Assembly: GCA_964035015.1 (NCBI GenBank)
Contig: OZ035998.1
Coordinates: forward strand, 32,840,628-32,904,627
DNA from: Corallium rubrum
Taxonomy: Eukaryota; Cnidaria; Anthozoa; Scleralcyonacea; Coralliidae
Reading direction: 5' to 3'
DNA: 64,000 nucleotides
Translations under genes and position numbers: made by a program
Shown here: positions 1 through 11,455 of the stretch, one piece after another
Layout: the number at the start of each line of letters is the position of its first letter
Numbering within the stretch: the stretch's first letter is position 1
The notes under the pieces: generated by a model
What the model saw: only the letters and a program-made list of their open reading frames with translations
The model's database searches: none
Told to the model about the DNA's origin: nothing

Positions 1-36
1 TGCACGAAGAGTGATCTCCCATTAAGGACTGGAGAC

Positions 37-451
37 ACTAGGTCGTCACTAAAATGGATTACTCAAACGGATCCTCCCAAGTCCTGCCGCTTTTCCTAAG
101 GTATCAACACTGATCAATCGCTAAACGACAGCCTCTTCCAAGATGTGTCCATTTGACGTATGAAAATTAATAGAAACTGACCTCAACCTGTGCCCTAAGC
201 ACAATGCCCGAATCTAATGGATTTCTCAAAGGACCATTGTCCATAAATTTCCGAGACTATTGGGAGTGGTTGGTTGGCCCACCACACCCGTGTGAAATTA
301 GGTTTAGGCATTACGTTGAGGTCAGGTTCTATCAGTTTCCATACGTCTAGTGGACACATCTTCCGACATATATGACGACATATGTGCGAAAAGCTGTGGA
401 AGGACTAAGGGGGGAACATTTTGAGTCACCCCTTTAGTGACGACTGAGTTA
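37..451. repeat. Old, diverged foldback element
   Basis: GGTCGTCACTAAAATGG near 43 is matched in inverse by CCCTTTAGTGACGACTG near 438; AAGATGTGTCC (about 140) and GGACACATCTT (about 352) also pair, as do TGACCTCAAC and GTTGAGGTCA. Many mismatches. No exon of ANKRD13C seen here. Confidence 0.55.
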
Positions 452-940
452 AGTTCCCTCGGTATGTTATTGGACCCTGTTGGATCCCTACTCCGGTCAT
501 TAATATCCGTGGGGATGAATGACCGGAGATCATTAGTCCCTGCAGGTCAAACGTCCCTGTGATACCGACGTAGGAACACTCGTGGTCCTTCGTCATATAA
601 GAATGATTCCGACAACGTGAGAAGTTTACTTGTACCGGCCAAGGAAGTGGTTACAAGTCAGGGAATCTGTGCGGATCTTCCTACAAGTAAGTGGGGAATA
701 TTGCTATTAGATACTGTCTATAATAGTCAATATTCGCAAACAAGACGCCAGATCAGGTGTTCACTCGGGCTACCTGATCTGCAGATACATTTGGCATGGT
801 AGAAAACCTGCACCGCGGAACGCTGGAACAGCGCGCACATTTAACGTTTGTTAATTAAACAATGCAGTAGTTATGTAGAACCGCATTGAATTTTTAGTTG
901 TATGGCATAAGTAACTTTAATTCTCTATTTGAGAGGTAAT

Positions 941-1106
941 ATTTTATAAACGAGTGGGTGTTTTACCAGGGGTTACAAACACGAGAGGACAATGAAAATC
1001 CGACGAGGCGTTAACCAAGTAATTTTCATTGTTCTCGGGTGTTTGTAAAACATGAGAGAATAATAGAAATCACGAGGATGAAGGCCGAGTGATTTTTATT
1101 ATTTAG
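941..1106. repeat. Foldback repeat, family also at 57838-57950
   Basis: ACAAACACGAGAGGACAATG and its complement pair. The flank ACGAGTGGGTGTTTTACCAG recurs in inverse at 57918-57942. Confidence 0.7.
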
Positions 1107-1135
1107 AGGAATTTAATAATCTTTAAAAGACTTAC

Positions 1136-1239
1136 CTTATAATCTCTCGGAATAAAAAATTTCGATTCCGCAATATTCAATTCTGTATCAAATTGTTGGA
1201 AGGTTACCCTGCCGACAATAGTTGGCAACACTGGTATTT
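1136..1239 (-). CDS. ANKRD13C: ANKRD13C-like exon (penultimate, IPVLPTI...PRDYK)
   Basis: This 104-nt exon after TCGAATAG encodes IPVLPTIVGRVTFQQFDTEL and NIAESKFFIPRDYK. It matches IPVFPTITATVTFQEF...FTIPDDYK. The donor AAG/GTAAGT shows that at least one more exon, probably about 7-10 codons plus 3' UTR, follows. I could not find it in 1-1135. Confidence 0.9.
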
Positions 1240-1254
1240 CTATTCGAAAACAAA

Positions 1255-1580
1255 CAAATAAATAAATACATAAATAAATAAATACATAAATAAATAAATA
1301 AATAAATAAATAGATAGATAAATAGATAAATAAATATTTAAATAATTAAATAAATAAATAAATAAATAAAATCCGGTGTTAGACAGAGTAAAATAGTCCG
1401 GTGTTATAGACAATAAAATAGTCCGGTGTTAGACAGTAAAATAGTCTGGTGTTAGACAGAGTAAAATAGTCTGGTGTTAGACAGTAAAATAGTCTGGTGT
1501 TTATAGACAGAGTAAAATAGTCTGGACAGAGTAAAATAGTCCGGTGTTAGACAGAGTAAAATAGTCTGGTATTAGACAGA
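1255..1580. repeat. (AAAT)n microsatellite and GTCCGGTGTTAGACAGAG minisatellite
   Basis: 1255-1368 is AAAT/AAATAC repeats. 1372-1580 has about eight 20-30 bp units of TCCGGTGTTAGACAGAGTAA with length variation. Within 20 bp of an ANKRD13C-like exon acceptor (1239). Confidence 0.9.
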
Positions 1581-1974
1581 AAGAAACTCGGTTCCAGACT
1601 ATAACAAACGGTGGATTTGAAGGACAACTTCAAAGTTCCGCCGTTCAACAGAGCGAATCATTAATGGCAATTTTTTTGTTTAGAAGCATCTGTCCTCCAC
1701 CAAGGTAATAAGTGCAAATGGTCTATTATTGGATTTCGAGTTGTTGAGTACACCAGAGAAATTCTTGGTTTTCATCTGACGTCACGGCGGCCATATTGGT
1801 GCACAATCCTAAAACTATGGGAATTTAAATCTATTTTCTGATTCAAACATTTCGTACTGTTTTACCACCCCAACGGGGACACCGATCACGTGAGTGAAAA
1901 CGATCCATATAACCCTACCAAATTCATTCAAATAGATTTTATTTCACGTAATAAAAATCATACACTGCACTTAC

Positions 1975-2075
1975 CGACTCTGACCGGAAATCCCGGAGGT
2001 AACTTCATCGAAACAAATTCTTTCAACTTATCGAAATGTTTGAATGGCGCTATCACCTCAAGAACGTTTAGCAAT
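1975..2075 (-). CDS. ANKRD13C: ANKRD13C-like exon (LLNVLEVIAPFKHF block)
   Basis: This 101-nt exon after TTTTTTTAG encodes LLNVLEVIAPFKHFDKLKEF and VSMKLPPGFPVRV, almost identical to the vertebrate C-terminal block. The donor is GTAAGT. This block fixes the identity as type C rather than A, B or D. Confidence 0.95.
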
Positions 2076-2204
2076 CTAAAAAAAGTTAAAAAATATTTAT
2101 GAATATCAGTGCAAGATCTAGGTTTTCCTGATAATAACATTTCAATAAATTTTCTTCATTTCTGATTGGCTAATGACATCACTATTAAAATTAAATTACT
2201 TTAA

Positions 2205-2388
2205 TATAAATAAGTTTTGTGGAAACACCACGTAAAATATTTCTTTGCTAAGCTTTCGGCCTGTTGACTCAGGCCTTCATCAGAGCAATAAAGGCCTGAG
2301 TGAAAATGAAGGCCTGAGTCAACAGGACGAAAGCTTAGCAAAGAAATAGTTTACGTGGTGTTTCCACAAAACTTATTTATATTACTTT
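2205..2388. repeat. Inverted repeat with hammerhead-like core
   Basis: Arms AGTTTTGTGGAAACACCACG and complement enclose two copies of an AGGCCTGAGTCAACAGG-type segment in opposite orientation. The minus-strand copy has a CTGATGA...GAAA core (2254-2283). It is probably a Penelope-derived 3' end. Confidence 0.65.
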
Positions 2389-3004
2389 ATCGCCATGAAA
2401 ACGTTCAAAGAATTAATTAAATTACTTAACTAAGAGTACTTAAAGTTCCTATGAAACGAAATGTCACCCCAGTTTTTTTATGATTAAATTCATGAAGAAA
2501 ATTCAAAGGAAATGAATATTTAATCAATATCTGTAAATCGCATACAGATTCGTCCTGATTTACATAAAGTTTTTCCTCAATTTACTTAGCTAAAATCACT
2601 CCAACTTGAAAAATAGTTTGAAAACATGGCTATTTAGATGCGTCCATTTGATAAGTACGGTAAAGCATTCGCAGCCGATCTGTATCTGATTAGTACTACG
2701 GCTTGCTTGCAGCTCGCCTTGTAAATCAGATACAGATCGCTGTGTATGCTTTATCTGTTACTTAAAAAACATCTTTCGTAAAATTTGTTTTCCTTGCTTC
2801 ATTCTTGAGATATTCAGGTTTGTTTGATATGCAAATGTCATATATGACATCACACTGTATAATGACTTTTTAGAAAAGTATGATTTTCTACCAGAGTTTT
2901 CTTTCGAAAGTACTTAATAAAAATTTGCACTCATAAAAAACTGGGATGAAATTTCGTGGCATAGGCACTTGAAAAAAATACTACAATAGAGTATTAATAC
3001 TAAG

Positions 3005-3640
3005 ACAATATTAAAGCGCACATGAAACGAAAATAATTAAGTCTGTCTTATTTGAATGACCACTTACAGTAACAGAGTAACATCTTTTGCACTTTTTCGT
3101 TCTATGCTTTGTTGTTCAGATATTTTAGTTTGTTTGACACGAACCATGACGTCATACATGCTCACGATGACATATCAGAGAAGGTTATATCTCTGCTATT
3201 ATGAAACTTAAAGTGCCATTGAATGCAGCGAAAATTAAGTTTGTCTAGTTTGAAAGAACATTGAAAATGACAAAGTAACATCTTTTGTAGAATTTCGTTT
3301 CCTTGCTTTATTCTTGAGATATTCAGGTTTGTTTGATATGTAAATGTCATACTTATGACATCACACTGCATAATGACTTTTTAGAAAAGTATGATTTTCT
3401 TTGAGAGTACTTATCGAAAGTACTTAAAAATTTTCGCGTACATGCATGTATAGCCATGACTGGTCACTAAACGTGTGTAGTTGTGTGTAAAATATTTGGA
3501 CCATCCTAAAATTGATGCTCTTTCAAAAAGTCATTATGCAGTGTGATGTCATAAGTAGGTCATTTGCATATCAAACAAACCTGAATATCTCAAGAATGAA
3601 GCAAGGAAACGAAATTCTACGAAAGATGTTACGTTCGGTT
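3005..3640. repeat. Cluster of related foldback repeats (TATCAAACAAAC family)
   Basis: 3278-3395 and 3530-3635 are inverted copies of each other (TTTGTAGAATTTCGTTTCCT ... AGGAAACGAAATTCTACGAA). 2760-2900 is a further direct copy. The family appears again at 5130-5345 and 30646-31075. Confidence 0.75.
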
Positions 3641-3648
3641 GTCATTTT

Positions 3649-4134
3649 AAAGTGTATATGAAACGAAACTTAAGTTTGTCTTATTTGAAAGAACTCTTAA
3701 AATAATGGGGAATATCAATTTACAGCTTTTTCATATTTTACTTAGCTCTTGAGATATTTAGACTTATGTGATATTCAAATGAGATAAATTATGGTTCGTT
3801 TTTTTCTAATTAACATATTCAAAAATCGTGAATATTTTAAAGATTATTGATCAAAATCACTTGTAACTTGTCTGTCATGTTTAGTTGCATGAACTATAGC
3901 AATATGCAAAGTTTCAAGTGATTTTGTTCAATAATCTTAAATATATTCGCGATTTTCGAATATGTTAATTAGTGAAAAAACGAACCATAAGTTATCTCAT
4001 TTAAATATCACTCTATCAAGTCGAAATATCTCAAGAACTAAGTAAAATACGAAAAAGCTGTAAATTGATATTCCCCATTATTTTAAGAGTTCTTTCAAAT
4101 AAGACAAACTTAATTTAAGTTTCATATACACTTT
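3649..4134. mobile_element. 486-bp palindromic MITE
   Basis: Arms of about 225 bp from AAAGTGTATATGAAACGAAA to its complement. Paired motifs include AATGGGGAATATCAATTTAC and its complement near 4057. Related sequences at 3000-3640 and 30646-31075 share CATATCAAACAAAC and ATCTCAAGAA motifs. Confidence 0.85.
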
Positions 4135-4531
4135 AAGTGTTCTTTCAAATGCAATCATAAAAAACTGGGGTGAAATTTCGCTGCATTGGCACTTTAAACT
4201 CTTGAAAATTGATATATATGCTTTAGTTTTGTGGGAGAAGCACATGTACATGTTTCCTTTAAAGTTGTTTCGTTTGATAATAGCAATTATAAAATAAGGT
4301 GTCCTCTACGCACGCTCTGATAGGCTGGGTCCCGTGCATTTATAAGAGTATGAAGATCACGAATGACGTAGAATGATGTAATATAGCGTGAGTGGCGTAG
4401 GATGGCGTCAGTCACCTGGCGAGAAAAGCTAGTGAACTTTCAAAACTATCCCACTTTTTGTTTGCTTTTTCCCTCCATATTTTATAAAACAGATAAAACA
4501 TACTGTTATAAAGGTACACTTGACGTCATTA

Positions 4532-4968
4532 GAGAGTTTTAGATTGACCTTTTTTCTTGATAAGCGCAAACCGCTAGAAACCACGTGACCAACGTCCAGC
4601 GATCAGGTTACACGTTTACGGTCCACGTTTGTACTGCTAGAACGGCTTCTTGAGGTAAGTGAATTACGGCAAGGTTTTTATGTAACTTTTACTCAACCAA
4701 CCCACGTTTGGGGTGTAAACTTATACTCTTACATGTCTGTTGTTCTTGAATCACAACGTTTTTGAATTGAACACTGAAGCTCATGTCAATTTTTGGTGAA
4801 TACGTATGAACGATTGAAAACCAAACATGGCGGCTCGCAACAAGTGAAAATACGAACCACAATCTAAATGCTCTTTGACATGTTAACGTCAAACTTCTAA
4901 CCGCAAACGTCTAACCGCGGTTTGCAGTTTGCGGTTATAAAAAAGAACGTCAATCTAAAACTCTCTAT
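4532..4968. mobile_element. 437-bp element with short TIRs
   Basis: AGAGAGTTTTAGATTGAC at the left and its complement at the right, flanked by ATT. Interior repeats of AACCGC(A/T)AA near both ends. No ORF is convincing. Confidence 0.6.
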
Positions 4969-5427
4969 TTGAACACGAAAGGAGACAGTGTAACTCTACT
5001 CAACTTTTTTCGTGTTCAAATGACGTCAAACATGTCTTTATAAGAGTATATACGCACGGAGCTTTGTGTTTTATTTGTTAACGATATATAACCTTCGATA
5101 TAAAGTTATAATGCACGTGTGACGTCATGTTGCTAAATTTGCATATCAAACAAGCTCAAATGTAATAGAAGCAAGAATTTGTAGAAACACGACGTCTAAC
5201 ATTTATTGCTGAGATTTTGAATATCTTTCAAATATTTCAACAACGAAGCAAAGAAACGAAAAACTGTAAAAGGTGTCAGTTTGTCATTTTAAGTGGGTTT
5301 TTTTCAAATAAGAGAGACTTAATTTTCGTTCCATGGGCATTTAACCGCACAAAAGAGTGAGGTCTGATATTTTCTCGTACGCGACCACAGTACAATCAAT
5401 CCAGCAGTGGATTCAATGGTTACGTTA

Positions 5428-6163
5428 ACTACTTCACGTTAGGTCCGCATAATAGTTTACATTACATATATACTATACACTTAATGTCTGCTCCCGAGGG
5501 AAACAGTGAGTTTTGTTTTCCCGAGAGTCTTGATATTTCCCGAGACGAAGTCGAGGGAAACATCGAGACTCGAGGGAAAACAAAAGTGTTTTGTTATATA
5601 GCTTGAATTTGGCTGAATAATTTCGACGTTTATCACGGGAAAGTACACAAAAGACAAACGCTATTAAGACTTACTAAAACATTTCACCTGGCTCCGTAAT
5701 TTCACTTCAATCAAACAAATATAAGTCTCAGAACAAAAGAACAGCAATACATTTCTCCAGTTAATCTTCACACATGCTTTGAAGACCTATAAATATTCTT
5801 TTTTTCGTACCAAACAAGCTTTTGTTCATAGGATGCCGTGAAGAGTTCAAACTTCTAGCGGGCAACAATTGAAAACTTATTGACCGAGCGGGCAATAAGT
5901 TCTCAATTATTGCATGCTCGGTAAACATTGAAATTTAGCTAAGGTCATGTGAACACAAACCAACCAATGACAGTCATCGTTGTATCCAGTGAAACTCTAG
6001 CTAAACTCTAGCTATATAACAAAGTGGTGGCCCAAAGTTGTGTTTTGGTGGTCCCAACCCAAACATTAACCATAACCTTAACCCTAATCATAACCTCCAA
6101 CTTGCCTAAACTTAATTAACCCAAACTATTATGTGGACCTTACATGAAGTATTTAGGATGATT
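5428..6163. mobile_element. Foldback element with 30-bp TIRs (copy 1)
   Basis: The left end TACTTCACGTTAGGTCCGCA is inverted relative to the right end TGTGGACCTTACATGAAGTA. The interior has a GAGGGAAAACAAAA hairpin (5490-5580) and degenerate CCCTAA-like motifs (6060-6110). A 170-bp relative is at 21008-21178. Confidence 0.65.
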
Positions 6164-6412
6164 ACTAAAGTATGTAACCCATAATCATATAGGAACTACG
6201 AGCAAAATTTAAAAGTTACTTACGGCTCTAAAGAAAGGGGAAAGTCTTCATTCTATATAAATAAATAAAATATACAAAAATTATTTCAGCAGATCTGTTT
6301 CCCTAATTAAACTATCACCTCAAATTCCTAATATTATTTATACAGGATTTCTTACTCTAATTATGGAGTTTTCAGTAAAAATCATACTCGACACAATACA
6401 ACGAATTCTTAC

Positions 6413-6468
6413 CATTGCAACAGTAGCTTTTATAGACTTTTTATCTTCCTTTATTATGTGTTGGCGAC
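6413..6468 (-). CDS. ANKRD13C: ANKRD13C-like exon (KATVAM block)
   Basis: This 56-nt exon between AGTTTTAG and GTAAGA encodes RQHIIKEDKKSIKATVAM, matching GRELVCKESKKTFKATIAM. The next family segment (SQEFPL-like, about 9 codons) was not found in the following intron. Confidence 0.83.
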
Positions 6469-8150
6469 CTAAAACTGGAGCACTAAAAACACACCAAACC
6501 ACGTTACTAAAAATTACCTAGTTTAATCGAGTGAAATGCCAAATATTACTTGTTGTAATATACCCAATTCTACTCCCGGCATTAACACATTTTATTATAC
6601 AACACTGATACAATCTCAACTGTGATTGGCTAAATACCTACAGATAATTCTTGATGTCTTGCCACTTACAAAATATCAAAAATTATCTGTAGCTATGACG
6701 CACTGGCCAGCGGTTTGAACAAAACAAACATGGCGGCCGTCCTTAGGAGTGAAGATCAGAAGCGGATTAATCCGGCGGATTCTGCACGTTTTGTTAACGC
6801 TAAAACCACCAAGAACAAGAAACTATTTCTTAAAAGAAATAGCTGTTTCGTTCCGGTCAGTGGTTTATGAGGGTCTGTTTCAACAGCAATGACGAATTTT
6901 AGCTCAACTAATTATTTCCCCCATGTGACTGGCGCGACAATTTTTACTACGCGCCTGCGTTTCATACGACAAATTTAATTTAGACGATTTTTGTTTTGCA
7001 TACAAACAAACTAGTAATATGCTGAAGCGAGAAGATTCTAATAAACTACAAAAAAATAATTTAAGCTTCGTCTAATAAAACGAACACACATTTCGGACGT
7101 TGTACCGTCTGATCATGACGGATTACTCTCTCCTCCGCAGTCCTGAGGGCAGGCTCTATTGACTATTTCAGGTTATTCGCAGTCGCATAAATTCGACTGA
7201 ATTTAAATGTGACGTGCTAGCGGTCTCGCGATTTTCGTGAGAACGCAATTATTTTGGCAACGTAAATCTTCTATTCAGTAGCAATACTCTTCTGACCGTC
7301 TATAGGAGGAAAATAAAACGTTACCAAAATAATTGCTTTCTCGGGAAAATTGCGAGACGCTAGCACGTCGCATTTAAATTTCATGCAGCTCATTTATTTA
7401 TGACACCGCGGTATTTATTGAATAATCGCCAATAGCAAATCCATAAATTTCCAAGGCCAAAAGGATCAATATAAATTTGGTCAATAACGGACTATCATCA
7501 TTTTCGTCGTCATAGGTCATAGTTTAATTCTCGAATCAGAATAATCCATTTAGATGGGCCACAAATGAATGATAACGAACTTCTAGCCTCAAACTATTGA
7601 CATTGTCATTGCTCATGAAATAGCTATATTTTAAAATTATTAGACACGCGTGAAACAGTGCGACTGACCTTTCGGAACGCGCAGTTGCCATACATAAAGA
7701 ATGCATTCTCGAGTTCAACGAGGGGAAAGTTCCTACTTTCTACAGCACAAGATTGATGATTCGCTTCGCACGGGATTGTTTACGTCTTCAAATTACTCTA
7801 GATCAGCAATATTTTCACTTCGTTTTGGCGTTTAACCACGCCTCCAACTAAATTTTTTATGCGGAATTTTGATCTCATTGGGTAAGATCACAGTTATGTC
7901 AACAACACTGCACTACGATTGGACGATTTTCATCTGTCATGACAGTTTCTTTTGTGATGTCAATGGAAAGCTAATACAGTAACAGTTTCGTTCCTGCGGG
8001 GAACGAAACAAAAAAACAAGCGAGCTACACATACAGCTGTTAGAGTTTAAAGCAGTGTTTGAAAGAGAAAATTGCATTTGAAAGCGAAAAAAGTTAGCGA
8101 ACCTCGAACTGAAGACGATATGAATATTTACTATTTTTACTTTCTAAAGG
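6469..8150. other. Intron segment without a recognised gene
   Basis: Contains the 7197-7382 MITE. Short unspliced frames only. No clear exon was seen, though a missing ANKRD13C mini-exon must lie between 6468 and 13788. Confidence 0.5.
7197..7382. mobile_element. 186-bp foldback MITE
   Basis: AATTTAAATGTGACGTGCTA pairs with the complement at 7363-7382; TCGCGATTTTCGTGAGAACG and AATTATTTTGG blocks also pair. Arms about 65 bp. Confidence 0.78.
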
Positions 8151-8165
8151 CTTCTACATTTATAA

Positions 8166-8250
8166 TTGTACTAGAAATACATGAACGCAATAACCCCTCG
8201 CCCGCTTTTGCATGAATTTTTGTAAATGCCTCCTGATATTCCCTCAGCTG
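8166..8250. repeat. Dispersed CTAGAAATACATGA repeat, copy 1
   Basis: Shares CTAGAAATACATGAACGCAA and AACCCCTCGCCCGCTTTT with 15323-15400 and 56009-56080, all in the same orientation. Origin unknown, possibly a SINE end. Confidence 0.6.
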
Positions 8251-8458
8251 ATTAGAAACACTTGCGCTCTTTTTTATTGGGGGCCTGGAAATAGCCACTC
8301 CTGTTGATCAAAATATAGTTTTAATTGTAGTAGAATATTTGAAATAAAAAAACTGCAGTTTTAATAACTCTATTTTTTTAAAGAAAAAGGTAACGAGGAA
8401 CAAAGAAAAATTTAAGGATGATATTTCGTGAAAAATATTGAGATGAAGAAAATTGGAA

Positions 8459-8532
8459 GTTGCCTCCAGGATTCGAACTCGACCATGTTACCGTGCAAGC
8501 CGACTGTGTTAACCACCAGACTACCGAGGCAG
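8459..8532 (-). repeat. Degenerate tRNA-like sequence
   Basis: On the minus strand GCCTCGGTAGTCTGGTGGTT ... GTTCGAATCCTGGAGGC has acceptor-like ends and a B-box-like GTTCGAATCC. The anticodon and T stems do not fold well. Confidence 0.45.
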
Positions 8533-9319
8533 GAGGAACAATTTTGTCAAAATATCAGGGTTATATTGTACACTTCTTTCTTTCCATGTTTACCGCAAGA
8601 AACATCGCTACAGCATCTGAAAACATTTTTCAAACTTGGCAGCCTGCCACGGCAATATTCATTTATTACATTTCAAAGTGCTGAAATTGTTTTCACCTAC
8701 ATGTTAATAAATATTTCAACAGCATTTGTACGTTTTACGGAAGAAAAATTGCTCCTTTTCAGATTTTTATGCCAAATTATGGACAAGCTACGTTAGTCAC
8801 AAGTGGTTTTACAATAAGAAAACTGTTTGAAAAAAGATAACGCAGCCATAGATAAAAAACACAACAGGCAAGCAAACTAACATGCAATGGATAAGTTTAA
8901 AATACTTTAAGGACACACAAAAGAGAAAACAAAATTAACAGTGATAGGATATACATAAGGAAAGTGGGAAACTCGAACAGTTTTCCCACTAAATGTTCGT
9001 GATTACTGAGAGCGGCTGCTCTATATTTTTACCGTAAACTAAAACCGTTTCGCCGGCCTTTATTTCTTAATCGGTTTTCAAGTTTCACTCTTGCTTTCTC
9101 CTCCTTTCGAGTTTCGGTTTGACGGGTTTCCTTTTACTCAAGACGTTGTTTTGCTTTATACGTAGACGTTGATTTGTTTCTGTTCTTTCAAAAGTGATAT
9201 ACGTTTCCCAAAAACTCCTTTCTCGAGACTTTTAATATTTATGTGTTAGTTCAAATCTTTTTGTCAAGAACTATATTGTCCCCAGTGCCCCACAATCTTA
9301 ACCGCGCATGGTCCGTCCA

Positions 9320-9470
9320 CACATATATACAAATAAATAAATAAATATTCAGATCACAGAAATTCGTTCGCATATCACGTTTGTCCACGCGTGTAAAATG
9401 ACTCCACGCGTGTCGAGATTAGCACCCTCACCGGGCTCCGGGCCTTCGGCCGTACGCCCGGGCTCGGGGA
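9320..9470 (-). mobile_element. GC-headed SINE-like element, copy 1
   Basis: On the minus strand the GC-rich hairpin head (GGCCGAAGGCCCGGAGCCCG) is followed by GTGAGGGTGCTAATCTCGAC, about 60 nt of variable body and an AT-rich TATTTATT tail. Same layout as copies 2 and 3. Confidence 0.7.
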
Positions 9471-9475
9471 TAATA

Positions 9476-9598
9476 AAACAATTATTGAATTCGGTTATCG
9501 CATGATATCAAGAATTATCAAGGCCTCTGTTTGTGTTATCCGCCCCGGCCTTGATAATTCTTGATATCATGCTCAACCTCATCCAATAATTGTATAAT
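9476..9598. mobile_element. Palindromic MITE-like repeat
   Basis: ATGATATCAAGAATTATCAA pairs with TTGATAATTCTTGATATCAT; outer ACAATTATTG also pairs. About 120 bp. Confidence 0.78.
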
Positions 9599-9633
9599 AT
9601 ATACAGAACTCGTGGCCAAGCTCTTGGCAACGG

Positions 9634-9704
9634 CTTCCGTAGCTCAGTGGTCAGAGCACTGCACTAGCATTGCAGGGTCGCGGGTTCAATTCCTAGCCGG
9701 AAGG
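9634..9704 (+). repeat. tRNA-Ala(AGC)-like sequence (pseudo-tRNA or SINE head)
   Basis: A box TAGCTCAGTGG and B box GGTTCAATTCC are present. Anticodon stem CTGCA/TGCAG encloses loop CTAGCAT (anticodon AGC). The acceptor pairs CTTCCG with CGGAAG, but the T stem is mismatched, so a functional tRNA is doubtful. Confidence 0.6.
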
Positions 9705-10089
9705 CCTTGATGTTGCATTTTTCGCAACTGGTCCCGGTTTGGTCTTATAATGCACTCGAAATTTTTCTTCACCTTAATTACTAAAAATTTGCCTTGATAC
9801 AAACGTTCAGTGTTTTGGGCAGGCAAAGCATTTTTTAGAAAACTTCAATGCACATTTTTTAACAAAGTGTTATGTTTACAAGAACACCGTTAACATCTTG
9901 AAGCCTGACGACGAGTCTTTAACGTTTACCCTGGCTAACGCCAGACGATTTTATTCAGCACAGGGAGAGATCCAGGCCTCAAAGTGTTACGATTTTGTCA
10001 TTTGTCCCCCACAACATGCTTCGTTCTTGAGATACTTTTCGTCAACTTTGGGCCGATTTTAACGTCAATGAGCTATATGTAAAATATAC

Positions 10090-10395
10090 CAAATCGTCAT
10101 ATATAAAACCGTTCGATTTTGAGAGGAAATGATGGAAGTTATCGCAGTTTTAACTTTCTTGGCATTATCCGACTTTTTAGGTATTAACTGAGCCATAATG
10201 TACACTCTACACCATCGTCCTCAGAGGCCACGGACCCGAACAAAAAGAATGAACGAGAATGTGTTCACTCTATTGAGAGTGTCGTTTGACAGTTTAAAAT
10301 CTGTTTGCCCACATCCTGTTTTCGACAATAACCTTCGTACAGCCAATCATACGCCTGAGTCGTATTGATTTGACCAGGGCCTTCGTTTTCCAGTC
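10090..10395. repeat. Interspersed repeat, copy 1 (related to 29763-29995)
   Basis: Shares GTTTGACAGTT...TTTGCCCAC, CAATAACCTTCGT and CCAGGGCCT blocks, in the same order, with 29763-29995. No coding potential. Confidence 0.6.
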
Positions 10396-11372
10396 ATTCC
10401 CGTCCCCAAGACGCCACGATCCTTTCGGTCACCGCCAAAAATCGGGAGCTCTGACCGGCTCCAATTTCAAGTCCGCGTTTCGCAAACATTCAGTGTTAGT
10501 ATTAATACACAGGTGATTATAAAAAATCACGCGCGCTGATTGGTCGAGCTACTTCAGATTAATTCTCGATAATCACCTACAGCGTTTATTCAAAACGGCC
10601 GCCAGCCAAGTTGTCAATGCGACAGATGAAGAAATTAACAATTTTAAAGAAAATGTTGTTCCTAAAAGTACGAAAATGGGTATTTATACTAAAACAATTA
10701 TTCGCCTCAGGCTCAGTGAATATCGGTGAATAATAACCTCGACCTCGCCTTCGGCGAATAATTGTTAATTATTAAATTTATGATTTGTTAAGCTTTTGCC
10801 AAAACATAAAATAACTAAAAAAATAAGACAAGGGAGACGTCACAGATTACTCCATTTACGACGATCCCTGCGCAGTCTTCATTCATTCGAAGGTCATTGA
10901 ATTCTGACGCCGCGCAGAACGCATTCTCGTACCAACTGGCCGTAGTTCAACTTTGCAACTCCAAATTTTGGACGCATGCATTCAAATTTCAATGGGAACT
11001 GTGCAGGCTCTCTTTCATCACCCGCCCGCGCCTCCAAGAGAGCCTGCTCGCAGGCTACTTTGCATTTCCAAAATAGTATACGGCTTCGTCAAGCATCCGT
11101 CAACCTTGCGAATGGAGCGCCAAAGATTGTAGAAACGTTGTAGAATTCTTGACTAAGGATTTGGAATTGTCAAACTTGGACAAATTTCAGGGTTTCGTAT
11201 AACACCACTTTCAGTCGCCTCGTTTAAAAGAATCTTTGCTTCATAACGAGGCTAGAGAGGCTCATTTAGATGTACATAAAAATATTTAAAGTGAAGGCCA
11301 TTATAAAAGTGGTCATTATAAATACAAACGTTTAACTTACGATTTGGACAATGCCGTACGATAGCGTTGGGG

Positions 11373-11455
11373 GACTACAACTACCAGAATGCTTTGCCAG
11401 TATCTTAGTACTAATAAATAGAGGATACTGGCAAAGCATTCTGGTAGTTGTAGTC
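11373..11455. repeat. Perfect 32-bp-arm hairpin
   Basis: Arms 11373-11404 and 11424-11455 are exactly complementary (start GACTACAACTACCAGAATGC), loop 19 nt. No target duplication or outer TIR noticed. Confidence 0.92.

Noticed and set aside
1-1135. Last ANKRD13C exon (PDDYK-EDPSRFPDL-like end)
   Set aside because: No splice-flanked match was found; it probably lies upstream of base 1 or is too short to recognise.
8428-8796. 122-codon plus-strand frame
   Set aside because: Overlaps a tRNA-like repeat, no recognised domain, no splice-supported neighbours.
9634-9704. Functional tRNA-Ala gene
   Set aside because: T stem and position 7 pair are mismatched; more likely a pseudo-tRNA or SINE head, so listed as a repeat.
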